Below are positions 18,301-26,950 of a DNA stretch of 64,000 nt, in pieces. The DNA lies in assembly GCA_020444425.1 (NCBI GenBank), contig JAHLLB010000023.1:1-64000 (forward strand), given 5' to 3'. This DNA comes from a bacterium. Its GTDB lineage: Bacteria; Electryoneota; Electryoneia; Electryoneales; Electryoneaceae. Positions within the stretch are counted from its first letter, which is position 1. Each line of letters opens with the position of its first letter. Below the pieces are notes generated by a model. The model was not told the origin of the DNA. It searched no databases and was given only the letters and a program-made list of their open reading frames with translations. The translations under genes and the position numbers were made by a program.

Positions 18301-20772
18301 GTTGATATAGATGTAGTCGCGAACCTGGAAATTGTCGTTCATCTCGCCTTCGGTGTCGTTCGGATGATACGTCACATCGAACGTACCGATACTGTCCGGA
18401 CGAAGCGTGAACGAATCGAAGCGCGGAATCGACCAGTCGTCGCGGGCTTCCAGCCACTCATCCTGCGGACGGCCATCGTCCTCCTTGAACGAAAGACTGT
18501 CGTAGCGGATGGTGAGCAGACCAGCGCCGATGTTTTTAATACTCACTGTCGCCAGGGAAGTATCACCCAACGCCGTCGTGCTGGCAAAGGTTGCCGAGTC
18601 GTCAATCGTCGGGTACGAAACCACCGGCAGCGACTTCGCCGCGAACGGCGTGCCGCCCCAGGCACCGAGGTTGATGCGATCACCCAGCGGGCCACCGTTC
18701 GGAACAGGTTCATTTACCCAGCGGCCATCATCAGACGGGCCCGTATCAACCGCACGGGAACTGTCGGATTCCGTGAAGAACGTGAAGTCGGCAAAGTTCT
18801 GCGTTCCGGCCGGATAAATCAGGTCTCCCTGATCCAACTCATCCAACTCCGTGCTGATACCGTACCGGAAATCAACCGGAGTAAGCGAGAAGAAGGGCGA
18901 ATCGCCTTCGTCACCGATGTAGTTGTCAACGAAGATACTGGCACGAACCAGCGGCTCCGTGTTCGCACCGAAGAAGATACCGGGACCGTACAGGCCGCAA
19001 TGGTTGTCGACCAGGGTCAGGTTCCGGAATTCAAGGTTCGCCGACTGATCGAGATAAATCCCGCCGCCGGAATCTTCAGCGTAGCAATGGGCAACAACGT
19101 TGTTGCGGAACGTGGACGCGGAGGACCACAGGAATACGCCGCCACCGAAATTGTTGGCGCGGCAGTACCGGACAACGGTGTTCTCAATCGTCACCGACAC
19201 CGCACGGACCAACACACCACCGCCGTTGTTGTCCGGCCACTGGTTTCGATCCATCCAACGGACCAGCTCCGCCGTATCAGCGGAATAGCCCACGATATCC
19301 GGAGTCGCGTCACCGTCGAGGTCGGCGTACAACGCCCTGGTATCCGCAGGTATGTTCCCCGTCACCTGCCGACTGATCCAGTTGTTGCTCGGCTTGCTCC
19401 ACACATTCAGCGTGTCGCCCTGCACCGCCAGCACCCTAGCCCGCGCCTCACCCGGAATCCGGGCCGGCCAGGCTGCCGTAAGACGGGTAAGACGGCTCTT
19501 GATCTGTTCGTCATCCCACGATTCGACAGGGTTGTTGTCGTTATCGTAATCCAGCGAACGGACCCAGGAGTACATCTCGTCGCCTTCGGAGGTGGAAACG
19601 AAAATGTCGTCGTCCCCATCACCGTTCATGTCGATGACGTACATCTGGTCAGCCGGATCGTCCCCGCCGTGAATCTGCGATTCCGTCCATGTGCTGCCGT
19701 CGTAACGGTAGTACGCGAAGCTGTGCTCGAAATTCTCGCTGTCTTCCGGATCGATCATTGCGAGAACGATATCGTCACCGTTCTCCCAGTCAATGTTCCC
19801 CGCACCGATATGAACCGGCTGGAACATCTGCTGGGCCAGAACCTCGGCATTCCAGCCGTTACCCGTATTTTCATACCAGGTCAACGAGCTGTCCGCCTCG
19901 GCAATTGCGCTGATGTCGTAATCTTCGTCGTTATCAAAGTCGCCGACCGCGACGCCGATCACGTCCCCCGCGCTGGAATCAACGGTGCGTTCGTTCCACG
20001 AATTCCCGTTCTGCTCCAACCAGAAGACCAATCCGTCACCACGAACCGACCCGACGATATCCTGATCCTCGTCACCATCCATGTCCATGACAGTGACGTC
20101 CGAAATCATCGAGGCAAAGGAGGCGATTTCTTCCGCTTCCCAGATACCGTCCGGGTTGCTCCAGAGATACAGACCGCCGGAGGCATCCACGGTCAACAGC
20201 TCGACCGTGCCGTCATTGCCGGCGTCGATGGTTTCAATCTGCTCCATCGGGTCGAGATCGGTCGCCAGCATCTTGCGCGACCAACCACCCGCGTGACCGT
20301 ATTCCACGATCACGTACTGAAGCTTCGATCCACCTTCTGATTCACTGAAACGCAGACCCTTCCAGAGATGGTCCTTGTTGACCTCGGCCCAGACCTCCGG
20401 ACTCATCGCGCCCATGCCTGTCGTGTCGTGCGTGAACGTGATCCACTGCACGTCTTCCTCATCCCACGGAAGCAGACGCTCATTGTCCGCACGATCTTCC
20501 CGGATCGAACCGACTGCGTGTAAGACACCTTCCACGCGGAACTGATATGGACCCTGGAACTCAACCACCACTCCAGGCTCAATCGTCAGGGTCACACCTT
20601 CCGCGACAGTCACGTCGTCCACGACCTTGATCGTGTCGTTGTCCTGCAGAGTCCATGTTGTCGTTTCGTCGATGACGCCACCAAACTCCGTGGCCGCCAG
20701 CGCCGGAGATGACACCATGAACAGCAGTGTCAGCAACAGGATCCCCGCAAACCCTTTGGTGAATTGACGCAC
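15346..20772 (-). CDS. Giant multidomain surface protein with T9SS sorting domain
   Basis: 1808 residues, GTG start with GGGGTG upstream. In order: signal peptide (to about residue 27); an FG-GAP/VCBS-like integrin propeller region (about 170-500: DMDGDEDQDIVGSV, DFDNDEDYDISAI, DMNGDGDDDIFVS); a first right-handed beta-helix (about 515-625: NNFGGGVFLWSSASTF); choice-of-anchor-D/HYDIN-type Ig domains (about 720-1045: LDFGNVYFTSPETLFVDVANIG); a second, longer beta-helix (about 1070-1420: SHQDGGGIWIYQAAPTI, NDGGGLYIQSLSGG); a ZU5-like or linker region; and a C-terminal sorting domain (NYPNPFNPTT, VYNVLGQRV, ASGVYFYRM). It is a likely adhesin or surface-layer component exported by T9SS. It lies between the PorV gene and two lipoprotein genes. 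Confidence 0.85.
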   Translation of the reverse strand: MRQFTKGFAGILLLTLLFMVSSPALAATEFGGVIDETTTWTLQDNDTIKVVDDVTVAEGVTLTIEPGVVVEFQGPYQFRVEGVLHAVGSIREDRADNERLLPWDEEDVQWITFTHDTTGMGAMSPEVWAEVNKDHLWKGLRFSESEGGSKLQYVIVEYGHAGGWSRKMLATDLDPMEQIETIDAGNDGTVELLTVDASGGLYLWSNPDGIWEAEEIASFASMISDVTVMDMDGDEDQDIVGSVRGDGLVFWLEQNGNSWNERTVDSSAGDVIGVAVGDFDNDEDYDISAIAEADSSLTWYENTGNGWNAEVLAQQMFQPVHIGAGNIDWENGDDIVLAMIDPEDSENFEHSFAYYRYDGSTWTESQIHGGDDPADQMYVIDMNGDGDDDIFVSTSEGDEMYSWVRSLDYDNDNNPVESWDDEQIKSRLTRLTAAWPARIPGEARARVLAVQGDTLNVWSKPSNNWISRQVTGNIPADTRALYADLDGDATPDIVGYSADTAELVRWMDRNQWPDNNGGGVLVRAVSVTIENTVVRYCRANNFGGGVFLWSSASTFRNNVVAHCYAEDSGGGIYLDQSANLEFRNLTLVDNHCGLYGPGIFFGANTEPLVRASIFVDNYIGDEGDSPFFSLTPVDFRYGISTELDELDQGDLIYPAGTQNFADFTFFTESDSSRAVDTGPSDDGRWVNEPVPNGGPLGDRINLGAWGGTPFAAKSLPVVSYPTIDDSATFASTTALGDTSLATVSIKNIGAGLLTIRYDSLSFKEDDGRPQDEWLEARDDWSIPRFDSFTLRPDSIGTFDVTYHPNDTEGEMNDNFQVRDYIYINLATAGGRLTYRVQSFVINPQQVLTVDTLDFGNVYFTSPETLFVDVANIGTTPINALSFKFPNDGFEAGEYTTPINPDTTVSVPIVANPIFKGNFGGTASISSGGQTHSYQVVANALGPVAFLPEYVGGNENAEDNVLDFAFLNLGETQKRTIEVKNDGNRPMLIGYEATDPDFMLHPDSDGLLIQPDETAICTVLFSPDLDDVERTYMDTLTFITSDNNTPNRTYETFLFQLEARSTSGGQYLSGDIPNQANNVEAVWGPAELGGDGNMRFIIAGTTRIPAGESITILPGVEVFFESPDEGATESTVPGVLLVEGKLEALGTEDDPILFAPLDDQKDQNGNDLRLHHGGIRFLACEEGTRLSHVVIDSARSLEYEEIAEVLGLRTSGEDAFEETVPNVYGHGGGMAIYNSSPLIEDVVVKNCMSHQDGGGIWIYQAAPTIVRTTVMDNIALGDNDDGTSLGHGGGVVIWGSKPNFYANTIINNEAVNDGGGLYIQSLSGGRIANNVIEQNLAAGAGGAAFITDESSPMILHNVFINNTATAGTDAIHISNLSKPVLRNSVIWDVHGEAGITTASGALPAVSHSFIEGGYEAGSNIMVDEPEFGSDPDKPYWPAGNQSNLVDAGYDGSGFEDYSFPPSLLTTVPDIGITGGPYAGYLGSPLQLSVFRNPSNSRSLVIGVNGLDELESAPGLTISTYNNDETIDPLPVIDADNRAWATAYSVDESTILSLRAYAMWMDGDEPVEAFVRRDISVSIYTQSQGASIATSDGASFTVPPNAASKEMMLLGRTELSADLPPAEDLVSAGARFNVDLPVKSLSKAAEVVLPYDAAVVPRGGERGVSVWLLDSDGEWSVLESFVDVEAGTVHVSSHKGGTFAVLYEASAIRSQLLPQTTALMQNYPNPFNPTTTIPFSVKSAGELKLSVYNVLGQRVATVASGWFGPGTHKVVWLGQDDAGQPVASGVYFYRMELNSSSGSVAQTRKLVLMR

Positions 20773-20850
20773 GATTTCACCCCGTCCTTGTTACAGCTGC
20801 ATACATCTTCATCGATTCTCGACTACTGATCCAGATGCCGAGAGCCGCCA

Positions 20851-21870
20851 TTAGCGAAAAGAATACAACAGGCTGAAACGGTGGATGTCCCCGAAATAGC
20901 CCCAAGTGGTGTACGCATAGTCCACCGTCAGGTCAATACCCGGGAAACGCAAACCGCCGCCGAAGCTGATCCCGTCGAACGAGAGACCGTCCTCATCCAG
21001 AACCGGATACTCGAGGAACGGGTTGTACGTCTCAGGATCTTCTTCGAACTGTTCGTACGTACTACGTTCCCAGCCGTTGTACTTCTTGCCAAGACGAAGG
21101 AAACCGATTTCCTTGAACGCGTACTCAAACCCGATGTGCAACTCTTCACGGTTGTCGTTCGGGTGAATACCCTCAAGCGCCAGGGTCAGCCGGTTCTCTT
21201 CACTCTTCCAGACATTCATCGAGCCGCCGAACTTGAACACGATCGGCATCGGGAACGGCGTGCTGATGAACTCCATGTCCGGACCGAAGTTCGCAATGAT
21301 CATCGCCAGTTTCAGCGACCGCCAGCCCGTATCGTAATACGTGCCAACGTCCACCGACCAGCCATGCGCCACTTCGTCCGCAAGATTTTCCTGCAGGAAC
21401 TTGATCGTGGTTCCGACCGAGAACTTGTCCGTCAGGCTCTGAGCGTAACTGACACCCGCAGCAAAGTCGGACGCCATGAACGTCCGGCCCGTACCAAACG
21501 GATGCGTCGGCGTCGTTTCGGTCATGTCGTCCGTGTACAGACCGAACGCCTGCACACCAACCGCCGCGCCCATGCCGGGCAACGGGTGCACATAACCCAG
21601 ATACTCATAGTTCACATTGGCCGGGAAGGCCACATGCGAAAAGATCATCTGCTGGCTGCGCACATTGATCAGGCCGCCCGGATTGTACCACAGGGTCGAC
21701 GCGTCGTCCGCGATCGGCAAAAAGGCATCCGCCAACGCAACGCCGCGGGAGGACGGACCGATCTTCAGGAAGTTGACACCCGTCGTGCCAACCTTTTCCT
21801 GGGCCGAAACCCATCCGGGCACGACCAATGCGAACGCCAGAGCAACAAGAAGAAGTTTTTTCCAGTTCAT
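20851..21870 (-). CDS. porV: PorV/PorQ-family outer-membrane protein of the type IX secretion system
   Basis: 339 residues. The signal peptide ends at VSAQ. The mature N-terminus GTTGVNFLKIGPSSRGVALADAF and ASTLWYNPGGL are the hallmark of the PorV/PorQ (UPF0164) family of 14-stranded barrels, and the protein ends in aromatic LLYSFR as outer-membrane barrels do. PorV is the shuttle that hands T9SS cargo to the attachment complex; in FCB bacteria many PorV-like paralogs sit next to a cargo gene. The ATG at 21870 has GAGGTG upstream; a longer ORF lacks this. Location between two secreted-protein genes supports a dedicated export partner. It could be PorV proper or a cargo-specific paralog, so the symbol is tentative. 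Confidence 0.8.
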   Translation of the reverse strand: MNWKKLLLVALAFALVVPGWVSAQEKVGTTGVNFLKIGPSSRGVALADAFLPIADDASTLWYNPGGLINVRSQQMIFSHVAFPANVNYEYLGYVHPLPGMGAAVGVQAFGLYTDDMTETTPTHPFGTGRTFMASDFAAGVSYAQSLTDKFSVGTTIKFLQENLADEVAHGWSVDVGTYYDTGWRSLKLAMIIANFGPDMEFISTPFPMPIVFKFGGSMNVWKSEENRLTLALEGIHPNDNREELHIGFEYAFKEIGFLRLGKKYNGWERSTYEQFEEDPETYNPFLEYPVLDEDGLSFDGISFGGGLRFPGIDLTVDYAYTTWGYFGDIHRFSLLYSFR

Positions 21871-21883
21871 GTTCGCACCTCGC

Positions 21884-24712
21884 TTACCGGATGATGACAA
21901 ATTTGCCCACATCAACATGCCCCTTGCCTTCGTCTGTCATGTCTTCAACACTGAAGAAATACAGACCCGACACAACCTGCTGCTGGTTGCGGCTGTTCAA
22001 ATCCCACGCAGCGGCGTGCGGCGCGCTCCACCGGGACAACTCATTCGGTGCGCCCGCCTCATGCTTGATGATATCCACAAGGTCACCGCTGACCGTGAAG
22101 ATTCGAATCAAGCATTCCGTCGGAAGGTTGTAGAAGTAGATGCGGCGGTCCGTCTGCGGGAAATACCCCGCCGTGCCGTCATCACGATTTTCCCACGAAA
22201 CCGATGTCTCGTCGTCATCCGAATACGCAAGACGCAAGTACTGGCGCGTGTAGTCCTCGTCCGCACGATACGGATTCGGCACCACACCCGGCTTCTTGCG
22301 ATCCGTGCCATTCGGCGCAGCGTACACAGCGTTCGCCGTCTTCGCGCTTTCCAGCGGCTCCGTCCCCGACCGGTAATCACCGTAGTCGTAAGCCGTCACC
22401 GCGTAGTAGCGCGGAATCATCGGGTTGGTGTCCTTGATGCGGTACTCGTAGTACCGGATGTCGCCTTCCATCCACGAGGTCAGTTCTGCGTTGTCCTCGA
22501 TGCCGAGGTTCAAGCCGACCGGCTTCAACGTGCCGACTAAACCGTCAAACTCACGCGTCGTGATGTAAGGCGTCCACTCGTACTCATCGATTTCATGCTG
22601 GTAATACGTGCTGTCCAGCAACGAATCGTTCGAGGTGTAGAAGGAATAGTCGATCCGGTCGAATTCGGCGACGAAGCTGAACTCCGTCTCCTGACCCGTG
22701 TTCGACACGTAGACACGGTAGCCTTCAAAGTCCTGCTGGCGGCTGAACGCATCTTCGTATTCCGGGTCCTCGGACGGCATCGAATTCCACTGCAGGATCA
22801 GGTCGTTGTCCTCGGCACGGTAACTGAGCTCCGGCGTCGGCGGCGGCGGCGGACCCTGGAAGTCCGGGACACCGTCACCCTGATCGAACAGGCTGTTGGC
22901 AAACGTGTAGTCAAACAGTTCCGGACGCGGCGCGATGTCTTCCTCCGCCTGTAGACGACCGTCAAGCTCGGTGCCATCTTCATCCGGACCGGTGTAAGTC
23001 AAGGTCTCAAAGACGCCCTCTGCCGGATTCCAGAAGGTCACCGACTTACCGACCGAGTCAGCCGGAAGGAACACACGGTCTCTACCAACGTCTTCACCAA
23101 ACCAGTTGTCCTGCTGTCCACCCTCATCCTCGGACAACGGGAGTGCCGTTCCCGGACGCATGAAGGTGTCAACCATCGGGTTGTCATACACCTTCGCGGC
23201 CCAGTCGGCGTTGTACTGGAAGTCGGCGAAATTAAACTTCGCCGGTTCGATGTTGGTATCCGTAATCTGCGGGTTGTTCTTGTCATGGAAGCCGGCGCCA
23301 GCAACATAGGCGACCGTCATCGAAAACTTTTCACCCGGGTTCAGACGGTAGATCTGGTTACCCGATTCATCCGTGTAGTCGTAAATACCCAACGGACCCC
23401 AGGAAATCATGTAACGGGTGTCGTACCCGTCCGCGAGATCGCCTGGATCATCCACATCCGGATCTTTCCAGAAATGCTCTTCGAGCAACTCGCCGGTAAA
23501 CCGATCCCTGAACTCCTGCGGGTGGTCCGTGAGGTAGTTCGGATCGTCTACGTAAATCTGGTCGTAGTCGAACTCACGGTTGGACAGCACGAAGTACTTG
23601 TCCGCGTCCGTCACCGGCGTACCGAGACGACTGGTCCAACCACCCGGCGCGCCGTCGTCTTCCCACGACGGACCGAAGTCCTTGTTTGCCGGGTCGTCGC
23701 CGTTGGAGATCCACCAGTTGAAGGACGTACGCAGCTTCGGGTTCGGTGCGCGAACGACACGGCTACCCGTGATGTCCGGACAGGAGAACTGCGTACCGCT
23801 CGAGACGCCGTTCGGGCGGCCATCATTGTCCGCAATCCACGCCGTGTTAATCGTCAGCGTGTCCGTAGCGTCCGATCCCGGAGGGGAGTACTCGAACGTG
23901 CTCGTGAACCCGCAGATATCGTCTTCGTAGTGGTTGTTGTTCGCGTACAGGCCGACGTCCGCGTCGACAAAGAGACCGATGTACAAGTTCTTCAGGAACT
24001 TGTCCGCAATGTTCTCGATCTCATAGTCGATGATGATGAAGTCCTGCGCGTAGTTGTACGACCAGGCGTAGGTCTTCTGCGTAATCTCGATTCCGAGCGG
24101 AATGTGCGCGCCATCGTACGGATGGTCGACCACATCACCACCGGGCAGAACCTTGGTCGTGTCCGAATAGGACGCAACAAAGTCCTGCTCCGAGACCGCT
24201 TCCGGATGGGAAACGAACTCACCGAGGCAGTTGTAGGCGTTGGAACGAGTCGAACGCTCCTCAATTGGAGAGGTCGGGTTGAGCTCCTCATCGCCCTGCC
24301 AGCCTTCCGTACCCACCGAAACACGCGGATACTCAAAGCCTTCTTCCTGAATCATCGCGCCAACCCAAAGGCCGCCACGATACAGGTACTGGACGCCGGA
24401 ACCGCCCGGATACTCCGCCTGCGGTGCCCAGTCATCCGTACACGGATCATCCAGACGTGTCGTCCGGCCCGGGCCGTCGTTGCCGAAATAACCGAAGTTG
24501 GTGATGTTCATCCACAACAAACCGACATCAACAACCCGGTTCTCTTCATCAACGAAATCCGCTGCGGTCCGCCGCGGGCCCTTTCGCAACGCCTGATCAT
24601 CGTCGTAATACGATGAATCATAACGAGCGTCGGCCACTGTCAGCGCCCCAAGTAACAGGATCAGCAGTACTGCCGCGATCCCTTCCACTCGCTTACGTCC
24701 TGTTCGCACCAT
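21884..24712 (-). CDS. Secreted 942-residue surface protein of envelope operon
   Basis: Signal peptide LLILLLGALTVADA, then a long Asp/Tyr-rich exoprotein. Segments such as YLYRGGLWVGAMIQEEG, YNYAQDFIIIDYEIENI and YYAVTAYDYGDY recur in large secreted proteins of FCB phyla without known function. The C-terminus (FYNLPTECLIRIFTVSGDLV, then WDLNSRNQQQVVSGLYFFSVED) resembles a FlgD-type or type A sorting Ig domain, but the PNPY version (VVPNPYRADEDY) replaces the usual PNPFN. The ATG at 24712 has AGGTGG upstream. The gene starts 34 bases after the beta-helix lipoprotein gene and ends 13 bases before porV, fitting co-translation with its export factor. Confidence 0.8.
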   Translation of the reverse strand: MVRTGRKRVEGIAAVLLILLLGALTVADARYDSSYYDDDQALRKGPRRTAADFVDEENRVVDVGLLWMNITNFGYFGNDGPGRTTRLDDPCTDDWAPQAEYPGGSGVQYLYRGGLWVGAMIQEEGFEYPRVSVGTEGWQGDEELNPTSPIEERSTRSNAYNCLGEFVSHPEAVSEQDFVASYSDTTKVLPGGDVVDHPYDGAHIPLGIEITQKTYAWSYNYAQDFIIIDYEIENIADKFLKNLYIGLFVDADVGLYANNNHYEDDICGFTSTFEYSPPGSDATDTLTINTAWIADNDGRPNGVSSGTQFSCPDITGSRVVRAPNPKLRTSFNWWISNGDDPANKDFGPSWEDDGAPGGWTSRLGTPVTDADKYFVLSNREFDYDQIYVDDPNYLTDHPQEFRDRFTGELLEEHFWKDPDVDDPGDLADGYDTRYMISWGPLGIYDYTDESGNQIYRLNPGEKFSMTVAYVAGAGFHDKNNPQITDTNIEPAKFNFADFQYNADWAAKVYDNPMVDTFMRPGTALPLSEDEGGQQDNWFGEDVGRDRVFLPADSVGKSVTFWNPAEGVFETLTYTGPDEDGTELDGRLQAEEDIAPRPELFDYTFANSLFDQGDGVPDFQGPPPPPTPELSYRAEDNDLILQWNSMPSEDPEYEDAFSRQQDFEGYRVYVSNTGQETEFSFVAEFDRIDYSFYTSNDSLLDSTYYQHEIDEYEWTPYITTREFDGLVGTLKPVGLNLGIEDNAELTSWMEGDIRYYEYRIKDTNPMIPRYYAVTAYDYGDYRSGTEPLESAKTANAVYAAPNGTDRKKPGVVPNPYRADEDYTRQYLRLAYSDDDETSVSWENRDDGTAGYFPQTDRRIYFYNLPTECLIRIFTVSGDLVDIIKHEAGAPNELSRWSAPHAAAWDLNSRNQQQVVSGLYFFSVEDMTDEGKGHVDVGKFVIIR

Positions 24713-24746
24713 AGTACCACCTGTATCTAGAAATGGACGATCGTAA

Positions 24747-26861
24747 TCACATCCCGTTCCCACCGTACGCACCCACTTCTCCCCCGTCTTCAGCGGCGGT
24801 CTTGCCCGCGCTTCCGTTCGGCAGCCTGAAGTCGGACCCCGCTGCATCAACAAACTCCAGCTCATCCGTAAACACGGACTCAGTCAACACATTACCCTTC
24901 CAGAGTTCCATGCCATTGTCCGTAAATACGTATGAATACCGGAGTTCTGGTGCGGACGACACTTCGGACAGAATGCCGGAAGCGTTAAACACCGCAAAGA
25001 TGGAGTTGGATACTACTGGACGGCTGAAGTTGCGGGCATACAACGAATGGGCAAACCGCTTCTGCGTCGGATCCTCATCACCGATGGCGATGGATCGCAG
25101 ACCGTACGCCGTCGCATAATTGATCGTCGGCGACGACAACTCTGTCACGAAGAACGCGGAAGCGCCCAGATCATACAGCAGCACGTTTTCAATGTGCGGA
25201 TTCGAGTTGCTCACACACTGAATACCATAGCCGCCCGTGCCGGACACCGTCGTCTGCGTAATCGTCGGGCTGCTGTTCAGGTAGCAAATGATCCCGTGGT
25301 AGCCGACATTTTCAACCTGAAGGTTGCTCAGGATCGGATTCGAACCGTTGTAGCAATACACGCCGGCGTAGAAGGATTCACGGATGGTCACGTTCTCAAT
25401 CCGCGGCGAGCTCGCCATGATCGACAACGCGCCAAGCGTGTCAGGAGACGGCGTCGAGCGGTTGTCCAGCGACGCGTATTCGATAATCGCGTGCTCAATG
25501 AAGGACGTATTCGGAGCTTCATCGATCACGATCTGACGCCAGTCAGCAGGACCGGGTTCGTCAAACGCTGAGGTAAACACGACCTCATTGCCGGCCGAAC
25601 CACTGATCTCAAATCCACCATTCAGATACAGCGAATAGGGACCGGTGAACGCGAGAACGGTGCCCGGACCAATCGTCAGGACATCGTCTTCGCCAACCCA
25701 CGCGTCGCAACGGACGTAGTACACTTCGCCCGTTTCGAGATTCAGCTTGTTGTACACGTTGTCGTTGACGAGCCGCTTAGCCAGGTCGTACGGACCCTGG
25801 TACAGCGGCAGTGCGCCGATATCGGAACGCGTTCCATCCGCGTCCGTCATCGACGGATCCGCCTTGTCGATCACGTTGCTGCACGGATGCAGCTGATAAT
25901 CGCCAGACTCCAGATCCTCAAAGACAGGATCCATCTGGATGTTCGTGCTGACGTCCGCATAGTTCGGCGTGGACGGGCTGACCCAGTCCGGCGGCACATA
26001 TGCCAGCGACGCATTGTTCCAGATGTCGTTGTACATCACCTCGGGAATGAGGCCGTTGATGTACAGCGCTTCATCCTGAGGCAGGCGAATGCCGGCGTCG
26101 TCGTTCTCCACAATGATGTTGTTGTGGATCTTCGACTGCGCGAGGTTCGCGTACATCTCTCCCAATGGATCGTCAGCGCCATCTTCCTTATTGACCAGAC
26201 CCCAGTCCGGTTCAACATGGATGCCGTTAAACGCGTTCTGTACGATCGTGTTGTACTCGATCACCGCCTGCGAGTTGCCCATGATGTGAATACCATCATA
26301 GCCGCCGAGCTCGATGATGCTGCGCCGAACCGTCGGCGAGCAGTTTCGAATGGTGATCGCGCCACGCATCAGGTCAAATTCCGGCACCGCACGCTTCCCG
26401 GTTTCGGAATCGAAATAGTAACGCGTGGTATCGGTGCGCAGATCGTACTTCGCGGCGTACGCCACGTGTACATATTCAAACAGGGAATTGTCATCCGCCT
26501 CAATCAGGCGAATCCCATTCCAGTCACCACGGTCCGGGTTGGAGCGGACAGACGTGAAGGTGATCCAGTCCGTTTCAGTACCAACAGCCTGGATTTCGCC
26601 TTCGACGTGCAGCGCCGCGCCCGGCATGAAGTAAATCTCGGAACCGGCGGCGATCGTCAGCTTTTCACCGGCCTTCACAGTTACCGTATCATCGATTGTA
26701 TACACGCCACTGATGTTGCCGGAAACTGTCCCGGTGACTTTGGTCCCCTTCGGCGCATCATCATCCGTGCCGGTGGGGCCATCATCATCTTCGCACCCGA
26801 TGGACAGGAAAAGCAGTCCGGGCAGCAGAAGCAACAGGGCTATGCGACGAAAACGTTCCAT
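24747..26861 (-). CDS. Beta-helix lipoprotein of envelope operon
   Basis: 704 residues. Lipobox LSIGC (Cys23) followed by an acidic EDDDGPTGTDDD spacer, typical of lipoproteins exported to the outer membrane. The rest is two stretches of right-handed parallel beta-helix repeats (RNCSPTVRRSIIELGGYDGI, IEYNTIVQNAFNGIHVE, NSQPHIENVLLYDLG-type turns), each preceded by a cap with GEKLTIAAGSEIYFMPGA or EDDVLTIGPGTVLAFTG. Such folds bind or cleave polysaccharide, but no polysaccharide-lyase active site is evident. The start ATG at 26861 has GAGGAGGG upstream. It is the second gene of the operon, 89 bases after the TonB receptor gene. Confidence 0.8.
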   Translation of the reverse strand: MERFRRIALLLLLPGLLFLSIGCEDDDGPTGTDDDAPKGTKVTGTVSGNISGVYTIDDTVTVKAGEKLTIAAGSEIYFMPGAALHVEGEIQAVGTETDWITFTSVRSNPDRGDWNGIRLIEADDNSLFEYVHVAYAAKYDLRTDTTRYYFDSETGKRAVPEFDLMRGAITIRNCSPTVRRSIIELGGYDGIHIMGNSQAVIEYNTIVQNAFNGIHVEPDWGLVNKEDGADDPLGEMYANLAQSKIHNNIIVENDDAGIRLPQDEALYINGLIPEVMYNDIWNNASLAYVPPDWVSPSTPNYADVSTNIQMDPVFEDLESGDYQLHPCSNVIDKADPSMTDADGTRSDIGALPLYQGPYDLAKRLVNDNVYNKLNLETGEVYYVRCDAWVGEDDVLTIGPGTVLAFTGPYSLYLNGGFEISGSAGNEVVFTSAFDEPGPADWRQIVIDEAPNTSFIEHAIIEYASLDNRSTPSPDTLGALSIMASSPRIENVTIRESFYAGVYCYNGSNPILSNLQVENVGYHGIICYLNSSPTITQTTVSGTGGYGIQCVSNSNPHIENVLLYDLGASAFFVTELSSPTINYATAYGLRSIAIGDEDPTQKRFAHSLYARNFSRPVVSNSIFAVFNASGILSEVSSAPELRYSYVFTDNGMELWKGNVLTESVFTDELEFVDAAGSDFRLPNGSAGKTAAEDGGEVGAYGGNGM

Positions 26862-26950
26862 GTCGCGGATCCCTCCTCGAGGTCTATGCGTTTCGCGCAT
26901 TGTCCGGCGAAAATGCAAGCGCATTTCCGCCGGTTCGCGCTACGCGACAA

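Noticed and set aside
18241-20340. Long open frame of 699 codons on the plus strand
   Set aside because: It is antisense to the 1808-residue T9SS gene, has no ribosome binding site, and its translation is Arg/Val/His-rich as expected of the complementary strand of a GC-rich gene.
24747-26861. Beta-helix lipoprotein considered as a polysaccharide lyase or pectinase
   Set aside because: Repeat pattern is of the beta-helix type but no catalytic motif was visible, and no carbohydrate-active neighbours are present.
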